Origin: Salvia splendens
Lineage: Eukaryota; Streptophyta; Magnoliopsida; Lamiales; Lamiaceae
NCBI RefSeq assembly: GCF_004379255.2
Contig: NC_056041.1
Span: 19,251,559 to 19,315,558 of the forward strand
Reading direction: 5' to 3'
Length of the DNA stretch: 64,000 nt
Shown: positions 1-10,170 of the stretch, piece after piece
Position numbering within the stretch: position 1 is the first letter of the stretch
Layout: each line of letters begins with the position of its first letter
The notes under the pieces: model-generated
The model's input: only the letters and a program-made list of their open reading frames with translations
Told to the model about the DNA's origin: nothing
Databases searched by the model: none
Translations under genes and position numbers: made by a program

Positions 1-824
1 CTACAACTAGAATAATGAAAATGTACCCACTTTGTTATGTTTTCCATCTATGAGAAAAACGCCACCCTCGTCGGCGTTTTATTAAGTAAAAACGCCAGCA
101 CGGTCGGCGTTTTACAATTTCGACTGATTTTTATACAAATACAGCTTAAAGTGTAACACGCCAACTAAGTGGGCGTGTTTAAATAAAATGCGCCAATGCG
201 CCATCCGAGTTGGCGTTTTTAGCAAATTAGAAACGCCGACAAGATTGGCCTATTTAAAGAAGAAACGCCGATGACGGTGGCGTGTTTTAACGTGGTGTCA
301 GATTCAGGTTCGAACATTTTCCGCCGGAGTATGTATAATCAAATACGACATCGATTAGTACAACACAGCAACGAGGAAATAGAATAGATTTTCTCTCTCT
401 ACGTGTAGATATAATGATTTGTACTTATAGAGAGTGGGTAAATGCGCCATCCTCCCTTTTCTCTGTCTAAAATTATTTATGAAATTCGTATGTTTCTCTC
501 TCTTCTTTTTTACACTCCATATTTTCCATGGTTAATGGGTTGCAAAAATACACTAATTCTCTATTAAAATAAAGAAATATTGTAATCTTTTAATTATGTG
601 TGTGATCTTGCATTAATTAGGAGTAAGAAATTACCCTATCATATTTATAACTTTTCCGATTTTGTTTTAGCTAAAGTAAAAGGTTGAATTTATAAAACTG
701 ATCTAAAATTGAGATTAAAATATTATGTAATTTGTACTAGTTCTTGGTTGATAATGCGTGCCATTTAACAAAATTGTATAGTGATTTATCACTCGTAATA
801 TATGAAATAGTTGATTAACTTAAA

Positions 825-1984
825 GACTAAAGTCCCAAAATGGTTCTTAACATATTGCGTTTTTTTTTATTTTGGTCCAAAACATTATCTTTTGAATTAT
901 TCGGTCCCTCACATTTGAAATCGGATCACATTTGGTCCATTTTGGACGGTTCCGTCAAATTTTTGACGGTTTTAATTACCGGGTCACAAATCCGTCACTA
1001 ACTGGGAGAAACTAATCCGTCACTAATTCTACCTACATTTTACCTAATCCGTCGATTTAATGGCCAGAAACTAACGAAGTTCAAAATCAAACATAAACCA
1101 AAATAACTGGGAGAAACACAATGCAATTTCTCATGATCCGCACAATTCAGAAACGAAATTACCAGAAAAAGAACTCACATTCCTCTTCTTCAATTTGGAA
1201 TCGCCGTCAGTGGAAGCGCTGTTGTGCCCTTTCAGCAAATCAAGGCTTCCCTCCACGTTCAAATTCGCGGGCTGAAACTCGTGCTTCGCCGGAACGCCGC
1301 CGGAGACGGATCCCTCAACCTGCCAGACGTGGTTGAGCACCTTCATCCCCTTCTCCGGCAGCACCACGGTGGCGAAGAGCATGATGGCGCCTCCCGAGGA
1401 GGCCTCCGCGGAGGAGTCCTTAACGTCGAACCACACCTTCGACTCCTTGAGTGGCGCGTAGGAGGTGATGTTGTAGGTCTTGACGGCCATCGCGCCGTCG
1501 GGCTGCTTGAAGGCGATGAGCGCCTGGGAGCCGGCCATGCCGGTGGCGGTGGGGTTGAGGGCCCAGGAGACCCAGCCGTCGGGCTTGGGAGGGGTGGCGG
1601 TGAAGGAGAGGGCGGAGCGCCGGCAGGGCCTTCCCAACGTGCGTGGCGAAGGTGAAGATGAAGAAGAGGACGAACGGGGCTCTTAGTAGAATTAGATGTT
1701 GAGGTATTTTGGTTTATGCTTGATTTTGAACTTCGTTAGTTTCTGGCCATTAAATCGACGAATTAGGTAAAATGTAGGTAGAATTAGTGACAGATTAGTT
1801 TCTCCCAGTTAGTGACGGATTTCTGACCCGGTAAATAAAACCGTCAAAAATTTGACGGAACCGTCCAAAATGGACCAAATGTGATCCGATTTCAAATGTG
1901 AAGGACCGAATAATTCAAAAGATAATATTTTGGACCAAAATAAAAAAAATGCAATATATTAAAGACCATTTTGGGACTTTAGTC
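825..1984. mobile_element. Pack-MULE (Mutator-like element carrying a host gene fragment)
   Basis: Terminal inverted repeats of about 280 bp (825-1105 and about 1709-1984) start gactaaagtcccaaaatgg and end with its complement. They are flanked by a perfect 9-bp direct repeat, taacttaaa, at 816-824 and 1985-1993, the TSD length typical of Mutator-like elements. No transposase is present. The unique interior is a GC-rich piece of a host DOMON-domain gene on the minus strand. The element sits inside the outer long-TIR element. Confidence 0.88.
1131..1686 (-). pseudogene. Captured DOMON-domain gene fragment (AIR12 / cytochrome b561-DOMON type)
   Basis: The minus-strand frame from about 1637 to 1131 reads through DGWVSWALNP, GMAGSQALIAF, TYNITSY and HVWQVEGSVSGGVPAKHEF. 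These are hallmark stretches of plant DOMON proteins, the extracellular haem-binding domain of AIR12 and CYB561-DOMON proteins. About 1640-1686, in a different frame, encodes a hydrophobic leader-like stretch (PFVLFFIFTFA) resembling a signal peptide. The first half of the domain is missing between them. This suggests that the captured copy lost internal sequence and frame. GC content is far above the surrounding AT-rich DNA. It is not a functional full-length gene; whether it is transcribed from the element is unknown. Confidence 0.8.
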
Positions 1985-2483
1985 TAACTTAAATTATATG
2001 CATATGTCAGTTGGAAGAGATTGTCAAATTTTATCAGATTATCCTACCAAAAGATAACGGTGAGTCGGTGGAAATTACATCCTATGTCACAGACTCTCTA
2101 TAAGTACAAATCATTATATCTACATGTAGAGAGAGAAAATCTGAATCCTCGTTGCTGTGTTGTAATAATCGATGTCGTATTTGATTATACACACTCCGGG
2201 GAAAATGTTTGAATCTGAATCTGACACCACGTTGAAACACGCCACCGTCATCCGCGTTTCTTCTTGTTTCTACGCACGCCAACACGGATGGCACATTTTA
2301 TTTAAACATGCCCACTTAGTTGGCGTGTTACACTTTAAACTGTATTTATATAAAAATTAGTTGAAATTGTAAAACGCCGACCGTGTTAGCGTTTTTACTT
2401 AATAAAACGCCAACGAAGGTGGCGTTTTTCCCATAGATGGAAAACATAACAAAATGAGTATATTTTCGTTATTATAGTTGTAG

Positions 2484-2938
2484 ACTCCCCCACGAATCCG
2501 ATTTTCTCCAAACAATGGTGCAATTCCATTAATCATTTGAAATCAACCGAATAAGTGTAGCAGAAATAATAGTGCAGACTTCCTAAGATAAGTAGCGAGA
2601 ATATATTAATGTGGCAAGGCTTTCAGAATGATACTCATGCTTAGTCATTTTACAGTTTTATGTGGAAGAGTGCCGCTGTAAAAGTAATACCTCAGCCGGA
2701 ATTTCGGTCGGAAGCAGGGACAGCGAGCAGCAAGGTGGATACGAGGGTTTTCAAAAAAAAAAAAAGAATCTTTTAAATTCGAAACCAGAAAAATGCTTAA
2801 AGATAAAATAAAATAATGTGACTAAAAATTGATAAGCGTTATGCATCCACTAACTCCACTTGTCTTGTGCTGCAACTTCAGAGATTCATCTAAAATCCCA
2901 AATTTTTCAAAGGAGAAGGATCTCGACTATTGAGAGAA
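2484..2938 (+). promoter_or_regulatory. Upstream region and probable 5' UTR of the sorbitol dehydrogenase gene
   Basis: AT-rich DNA between the long-TIR element and the first exon, with an A-tract near 2752-2764. No clear TATA box is visible. The last ~80 bases before the ATG presumably form the 5' UTR. No other gene is seen here. Confidence 0.4.
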
Positions 2939-5053
2939 ATGGGATCTCAGGGAGAAGAAGAGAATATGGCAGCTTGGCTACTTGGCGTTAACAATCTCAA
3001 GATTCTTCCTTTTAAGCTCCCTTCTCTCGGTATCTTCTTACTCTCTCTCCCTCTCCACTCTCTGTTTTTGTTCTAAATAATATTAAAAGTTTTATTACTT
3101 TTAGGCCCTCATGATGCTAGAATCAGAATGAAAGCTGTTGGTATCTGTGGAAGTGATGTTCACTATCTCAAGGTCAATCTTTTTTCCTTACTAAATCCAC
3201 AATCATTAATCGTCGTCTGCTTTTCTATGTTTCTAGTAGGGCCTGTTATCTTCAAACCTCATGTGATCATTTAATTTTTAATCGTTGCTAGGTTTGAGCC
3301 TCGTTTTCTAGCAAAATCGAGTTTTTCAAGTGTTGAAACCTAAATTGAGAGTAAATGAAAGAACAAGGATAGTAGTCACCAAAAGAAAATTTAAGTTTGA
3401 AGGTAAGTGATGTTCTATTAAAAGATCCGTGATGATTCTTAAATTGTGGCTGTATCATGCTTCAGGAGATGAAGTTAGCAGATTTTGTGGTCACGGAGCC
3501 AATGGTGATCGGGCATGAGTGTGCCGGTGTGGTTGAGGAAGTAGGAGCTGAAGTGAAGCATCTAGTGCCTGGTGACCGCGTCGCGATTGAACCGGGAATA
3601 AGTTGCTGGCGGTGTAATCTATGCAAGGAAGGAAGATATAATCTGTGCCCTGAGATGAAATTCTTTGCTACTCCTCCAGTTCACGGTTCCCTTGCGAATC
3701 AGGTTTACTAGAGCTGGCTTCTCTATATAGATTTCTTCAATTCGGTCTATTGTGTGTCGTATCCTGCTTTGCTTGAATTGGATCAAATTTCATCAAGAAT
3801 CTACTGTATCCTATTGTGTGTGTTGTGAGGTTTAACTTTATCATGTGAAATTTTCTGTCATAACTCGGCAATGGTTATATTGCAACTGACTTGCTTGACC
3901 GATCCTGGCAGATTGTGCATCCTGCGGATTTATGTTTCAAACTCCCTGAAAATGTGAGCTTGGAAGAGGGTGCGATGTGTGAGCCCTTGAGTGTTGGTGT
4001 TCATGCTTGTCGCCGTGCCAATGTTGGTCCAGAGACAAATGTGTTGGTGATGGGAGCTGGACCCATAGGACTTGTAACATTGCTAGCAGCTCGTGCTTTT
4101 GGATCCCCAAGAATCGTCATTGTGGATGTAGATGATCATCGCCTATCAGTTGCTAAGCAGCTTGGAGCAGATGAGACCGTCAAAGTTTCAACTAATGTCA
4201 ATGTAAGTCTCTTTTGCATCAATGTCAAATTAACCATTTTGCATATTGAGATTCCTCATAAGCTATATGAGAAGTAAAATATTAGTCCTATATGAATCTT
4301 TAAGCCCAATGTGTTGATCAGCCTTCGCCAACTAACTGAGTAGCTATTGGCCCTTCTTGGTCAAGTACATATTTTGTGTTTTCCTTCCTTAAAGTTGGCA
4401 TTTGCAAGAGTTATTCAGGTGGCCTTGTAGTATACAGCATTCTGTTACACTTACGAGGTTCTCGTGGAAGGAAACTATGACGGTTTCATGCCATGATTCG
4501 TTGCAAACTTATAAAATTAGTTATGCTACCGGTTACACTTAGAAGTTGGACAATGTAACTTTTATGCATGTTGAATTGAAGTTTTGCTTGGACAGGATGT
4601 AGGTGCAGAAGTTGAACTTATAAAGGCTGCAATGGGGGCTAGTGTGGACATAGCTCTTGACTGTGCTGGTTTTAGTAAGACAATGTCGACGGCTCTAGGT
4701 GCCACTTGTTCGGGCGGAAAGGTTTGCCTAGTAGGGATGGGGCACACAGAAATGACCGTCCCCCTTGCGCCAGCTGCAGTCAGGTACTTGATTGAATTGT
4801 TGCCCAAACAGATTACATAATGCATCTCTCGCGACTTAATCATTCATAATACTCAATCAGGGAGGTCGACGTGGTTGGCATATTCCGCTACAAGAACACA
4901 TGGCCTTTGTGCATTGAGTTTCTTCAGAGTGGGAAGATAGATGTGAAGCCGTTGATCACCCATAGGTTCGGATTCTCTCAGAAGGAAGTCGAAGATGCTT
5001 TTGAGACGAGCGCCCGTGGTGGAGCTGCTATCAAGGTCATGTTCAATCTCTAG
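2939..5053 (+). CDS. SDH: Sorbitol dehydrogenase (L-iditol 2-dehydrogenase), zinc-dependent MDR family
   Basis: Six exons can be joined with GT-AG introns and consistent phase: 2939-3029, 3105-3172, 3466-3702, 3912-4202, 4596-4783 and 4861-5053. They encode 355 residues, close to the usual ~360 for plant SDH. The family oxidises sorbitol and related polyols to ketoses with NAD+ in the cytosol. Catalytic zinc ligands are visible: Cys45 in GICGSDVHY, and His70-Glu71 in GHECAG. The structural zinc site has four cysteines (100, 103, 106, 114) in [15 protein letters not shown]. The Rossmann motif GAGPIG is at 180-185, followed by Asp204, the usual NAD(H) specificity residue. The start was chosen because it directly precedes the conserved N-terminus. 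No frameshift or premature stop was found. It converges on the ZFWD-type gene downstream. Confidence 0.93.
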
Positions 5054-5519
5054 TGCTTATTCTGTTGAAGGGTGGAAACACAACTATGAAACCAACAAAT
5101 TACTGTGGAAATGTTTTAAGGTTTTCCATTTGTATATCTAAAAAGAGTTGGATGTCAGATCTGTATGTGCAACTCTAATAATGAAAGCCTTTTTTTGATA
5201 TGGAATATCTACCACCACACTCATGTCCAAATTGTGTTACATTAACATGAAGAAACCCCCAAACTGAATTTCTACTAATGAAGTTTTACTCAACAAATAA
5301 CCAATCATTATGGCGTTACACTGGCATACTCAAGCAACCAACAAAACCAACCTATTAGAGTAATAGAAAGAATGCCATAAAACTCAAAACTGGTTTTATG
5401 TTTTCACAACAAGAGAAATGATGCACTAAGTTTCCCCTCATAATGTTGCTTCCGCTGTCCACTTTCATCCAGATCTTCTTTGTTATGAATTAGAATTAAT
5501 CATCGCGATTTTACTAGAT
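5054..5519. other. Intergenic region between convergent genes
   Basis: Holds the 3' UTR of the dehydrogenase gene, with an AATAAT-type polyadenylation signal near 5177. The 3' end of the oppositely oriented ZFWD-type gene also lies here. An extra terminal exon of that gene could lie near 5440-5500 but cannot be shown. No other feature is seen. Confidence 0.5.
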
Positions 5520-8500
5520 TCAATTGGTATAAAACCAACTAGGGATTAATATATATATAACCTGAGTGGTTGATTCGGACGACCACTTCCATACTCTTAC
5601 TTGACCCGATCCATCACCGGTGAAAAATAAACCACAGGGGCCAATTTGTATGCTGCGGACCTCCTCCTTGGAGAAAATCATCCCTCTCTGAGAATCTAGA
5701 AAAATAAGGTGCAACCACATTCATAATCGCTCATTCAAAGAGGGTGTAACAGCACAATTGTAAGAGAGGTGACACAATAAAACTCACGAAGGCAAATCAT
5801 AGACTCTAACGCAATTGTCATTACAGGAGCAGAACAACACTGGTTTACTTTCTGAATCATGCATCCCGCACAGAGTGATTAAACCCTGCAAGAAAACTTC
5901 TACATGTGAAGAAGCAAATTTTCTCTCCTAATTGTCGTGCAAGCAACTCAACTCATTTTCATTTTTATCCATGAAGAAAAAATCACTCTGTAGGATTTGA
6001 ACCTACGGCATTGGATTATGAAACCCACGGTCCTATAATTGCAGTTGCGGACATCACTATAATCATTTCCTACTGCAAAATAAGAAAGGAACTGAATAAG
6101 TGATGAACCATGAACATTTCATACCTGTTCCTCCGTATGGGTGTATGTTACTTCCAAATTACCAGACTCAGTTGTAGCCCAGACCTACAAAATCACGAAA
6201 TGAAAAAGTGCAGCTTAGTAGTAATAGTTTAAGCATCACAAATTGAGGAAGAAATTATAGGAATCACAAACCTTTATAGTGTTGTCCAGTGAAGCTGATA
6301 AAAGGAACTGATCCCAACACAAAACAGATGTCACAACATGGTTATTTCCTGTTAAAGTCTGGATACACTGCAGAGTTTCCAGACTCCATACCTGAATGTA
6401 AAACATAAAAGAGAAGAAATAATAAGCAATAGACAGATATAATATAGAGTGTGGACACACATTAGCAGGAAGTTGCATATAATAAGGAGCATCCTTAGTT
6501 TAATTGACCAACTTACTCTTATAGTGTGGTCCATGGAACCGGAGTACATTCTGTTACCACCGACAACTAGTGTCACGACAGCAAGAGTATGACCCTTGAG
6601 TGATGCAGCTGGCTCAAAGCAGTTGGTAGCTGCATTGAATTTCCATGCCAATATTGTCCCGTCCTGTATTAGGTAACAATGAAAGAAAAAAAGGTAACGT
6701 CAATATCTGTCTCAATGAAGTTAAAGCATTCATGCATAATGCCATTTTAGTCCCTCCTCTCAGCAACTCAATCAGAAAACAGAAGAATAAATCCAAGAAT
6801 GATAAACTAGTAGTCATATTACAGAAGACATACATAAATTCCCTGTAGATACACACAAAATTATGATTTTCATGTCAATTAATTGGTTCAGAAACAAGTT
6901 TCATCCAGAATTATACCTTGTTACCAGAAAAGAGTAGATCATTTCCAACAACAATGGAACACTTGTCCAACCGGTCCGCTTAAACTGAGCTCCATTGAGG
7001 TTTGGACATTCCACGCCTATTACAAAACAAGAAAATGAGGGAGAAACAAATAACACATGGACAAAAAAGTAAGATGCACAATCTGGACCCACCCCAGACA
7101 TAACCCAAGTTTTTTCTGCAATGCAAAAGGAAGACCTTGGAGGACAAAATAGAAAAATTCAAACATGATCCAGTTCCAGTATGTGTTTAATGTATGTGGA
7201 TTGTGAATCCCCCAACTTGGAAACAATTAATGATGTGGTTTTCCTTCATTTGCAGAAAAGATATTGCTAGATCCTTTGGCCATGTAATCACTCTTAAGCG
7301 GGTACTTAACAACAACAACAACAACAACAATAATAATAATAATAATAATAATAATGGTACCCAATTTGTGTCGCATGTCTTAAGCAAAAACAATTGGAAA
7401 AATAAAATATTAAAATCAGGAACTGGATGAGATGGATGAGCATGAAGAAAATGCTGGCCACTGGGCGTGGATCATGTGGCTTGCTGAGGATTGTCCGGAA
7501 CCAGCAGTCTGGGGAGTGGCAGAGGTAGAACTGCAACACTTAAAGGTGAGGTGGAAGCTGTTTATATTGAGGACTGCACTGAATCAAGTGAAAAGAAAAG
7601 GTGACAGTGCCATGTAGGAATAGATAATCCCACCATTCCCACCAATGCTAGCAGCGAGGGAAGGTGGCGATCCTCAGTGGCAGAGATAAGCTCATACTAC
7701 TAGCACAGCAATAAGGTATAGCAGTAACGCTGCTGAGCCTGAGACTATGCAAATAAGGCAATGCTGGTTCTAAGGAGAGGATAGAATGCAGCGATTTAAC
7801 CCTGAGAAAAGTAATGGAGAGGTAAATGACAAAGTGAAACTGAGAAAAGGCATAGTTTCATCAAGCGAACAAGGTACCAGAAGAAATGTGGCAGAAAGGG
7901 GCCGTTGCACACAGACTGTATGAGAGAATGTGAAATAGATTGATAATGTCCCTCAAGTGTTTGTAAAAATGAAAAACTTAACTTGGAAAGAAAATAGAAT
8001 ATAATCCTCTCAAGAGGCCTCAGTTCGCCAATGCCAACAAGTTTGATCTCTCAAGGATACTTAGTTCCCACCTCTCAGCAATACATATAGGAGTTTACAG
8101 GATAAGAAATTAAGAATCCTACCTAACTTGGAAAAATCAATTCCAAAAAAATCCCAACTTATTCAAATCATATTAAAATTCAAGCCCCATCTTACTAAAT
8201 TGAAAATAATAAAAGAGAAAGAACAACTGGATAGGTTGTCAACACAATGCATCAAAAGGATATATAACAAACTTATATCAAAGTATATACCAAATTACCA
8301 ATGGCTGGAGATCACATACTTTAAGCACAATTTCAAATTTATCTATTTTCCAAGGATTTCACAAATTTTAAAATATGTAGAGTTTTATGCATCTCAACTT
8401 AATGAAAAAGAGATTGATCAATGAACACATATATAGTTAACAGAAAAGGAAGGGAAACGGTTTGATTCTGTCTTACCTTGACAAGATTTGTCAAACCCAC

Positions 8501-10170
8501 AAACACCCATGGACCTTCACTTAGCATACAGCCTACTGAACATCCCAAATTCACGACACCTGACAGCTGTTATAAAAGGCAGCCAAACAGCTTACATCAG
8601 ATCATTACCACTAAATGGGAAATAAAACAAAATTATAGCCCAAACACAACTTGACTGAAAGCTTTTTGAGATGCCCCTCCTGGAATGCTTATTGAGCCTT
8701 GTCATACTCACATGTACTACCCTATATCTTTTTTTTAGTCCAGTTTTATCATCATTTAATTAATGGTTTTCCAGGTAGTACTAATAGCATTGTTATTTTG
8801 TACACAGCATACCATGATATTATAAATTTATTAGCTAATACGGAGTAATACATATTAGAACTTATATTTCACAGAAACAATCGAAAAATAATCTAATAAT
8901 TTCATGTTCTTATCACACTAATAAACAAAACAGGGATCCAAAAAAGAAGTTGCAATAAAATAATTTACATTGATCAGAAGTAAGATAATGATATCTAAAG
9001 CTGAGGAAAATTCAAATTTTAGCAGTAATGACCTAAACTGTATATTACTGCAGATTCAGTTAAATGTGTTTTAATAATACTGATTCTGTATAAGCTTCGC
9101 AAACACAAGTTCAAATTTCTAGATATATCGTAACGTATATGAGATAAATATTTAAAAGCTCAATTTAATCCTGAACAATATTTGTATCACTGCCAAAGTT
9201 TAGTACTCCATAAATTTCATGCATTTATATACTTTACACTAATTGCATAAGCACATTGGCTGATAATAAAATGCATGAAAGATGTAACTTCAAATTATTT
9301 GTTATGAATTGCTCCCAATATTTGTAGAATGCACGCAAGAATGTTGTAGGGAATCTTAAACACAACATGCAGAAACTACACATGGGAACTACCTGATCAG
9401 ATTGGCAGTCCCATACTCTGACAGTCTCATCTTCACTCCCCGAGTAAAGCTTATCTGACCCCGAAGGTAACGTAATCCCTGTGACAGCCTGACAGACAGA
9501 AATTTCGATTATGAGCAATAAAAATGGCACCTGAAAGCTCTAGCTCGCACTAGCAACACCAAGATCAAGAGATATGTGCCTAAAAAGTCCATCTTAATAA
9601 AATGTAAAATCAAGGTAAACCGATACAACATTCAGAGATGCAAATACGTTCAGGTGAAACAATAACACCACAACAGATCATTAACCAAAATTCAAGAACT
9701 GCATTACTCTTGATTAGCATAAATTAAGGAACCTGTTTGTGCCCCTCGAGCGTCGTCAACGGAGTAAAGGAATCGGTGGACCACTGATGCAAAAATTTAC
9801 AGGTATCCCCGTATCTACAGCTCCCTTGCACCCAATAGTTGCAGATCTTTTTCTCTACTTTCCTAACGAAATTCCTACCGCCAATTGCGGGCTGCGGCCT
9901 CCCCCATGAACTATTGCTATTAAAATTGTAGTTCCCGGTCCTCCGAAATCCGCCGCCGCTGTCACGGTAATTATCCTCCGCCCCGAAGCCCTGGTGGCCT
10001 CTCTTGCCATTCGCCGCCGTGGGGTGCAAAAAAGGGCACGGATTTCTTGTGCAGTTTCCCTTTGCCCAGTGAAAACACACCTTCTGCTGCCTAGTGTTGT
10101 TATTCCTGTGATCGGTTGAAGAGGACGGCCCGAGGCGGTTAAAAATCCTTCTTCCCCCATCCACATCCAT
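5520..10170 (-). CDS. ZFWD-type protein (two CCCH zinc fingers plus WD40 repeats), frame broken at two points
   Basis: Exons, 5' to 3' on the minus strand: 10170-9733, 9488-9393, 8566-8477, 7016-6917, 6663-6517, 6391-6272, 6184-6125, 5885-5788 and 5695-5520. The ATG at 10170 begins MDVDGG. Exon 1 carries two CCCH fingers (Cys32/40/45-His49, and CNYWVQGSCRYGDTCKFLH). Later exons carry WD40 blades, for example SGSEDETVRVWD, SGSMDHTIR and FFTGDGSGQVRVWKW. Plant ZFWD proteins are putative RNA-binding/scaffold proteins of poorly known role. All junctions keep phase except two. Exon 4 is 100 nt where the conserved frame needs 102, giving TGA at 6941-6939 and a 233-residue product. Exon 9 lacks 2 nt near the expected SERG motif. 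It is either a recent pseudogene or carries assembly errors. The last exon end is uncertain. Confidence 0.8.
7308..7355. repeat. (AAC)n(AAT)n microsatellite in a ZFWD intron
   Basis: A compound trinucleotide run (AAC then AAT) lies in the long intron between ZFWD exons 3 and 4. Open frames over it encode only poly-Asn or poly-Leu and are artefacts. Confidence 0.9.

Larger units (their letters stand above)
1..2483. mobile_element. Long terminal-inverted-repeat element (outer element of a nest)
   Basis: The first ~437 bases recur in inverted orientation at about 2093-2483. The window opens with ctacaactag and the right arm ends in agttgtag. Both arms are rich in short AACGCC/GGCGTT motifs, and the right arm is about 46 bases shorter through an internal deletion. 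The unique centre carried no coding capacity before the Pack-MULE at 825-1984 inserted into it. The arm length fits a Mutator-like or foldback-type element. The left end coincides with the window edge, so neither the true terminus nor a TSD can be confirmed. Confidence 0.75.

Noticed and set aside
7187..7539. Open frames with poly-Asn, poly-Leu or poly-Tyr
   Set aside because: They are translations of the (AAC)n(AAT)n microsatellite.
8128..8424. 98-codon open frame on the plus strand
   Set aside because: It lies wholly inside a ZFWD intron on the opposite strand, is AT-rich and Lys/Ile-rich, and resembles no family I know.
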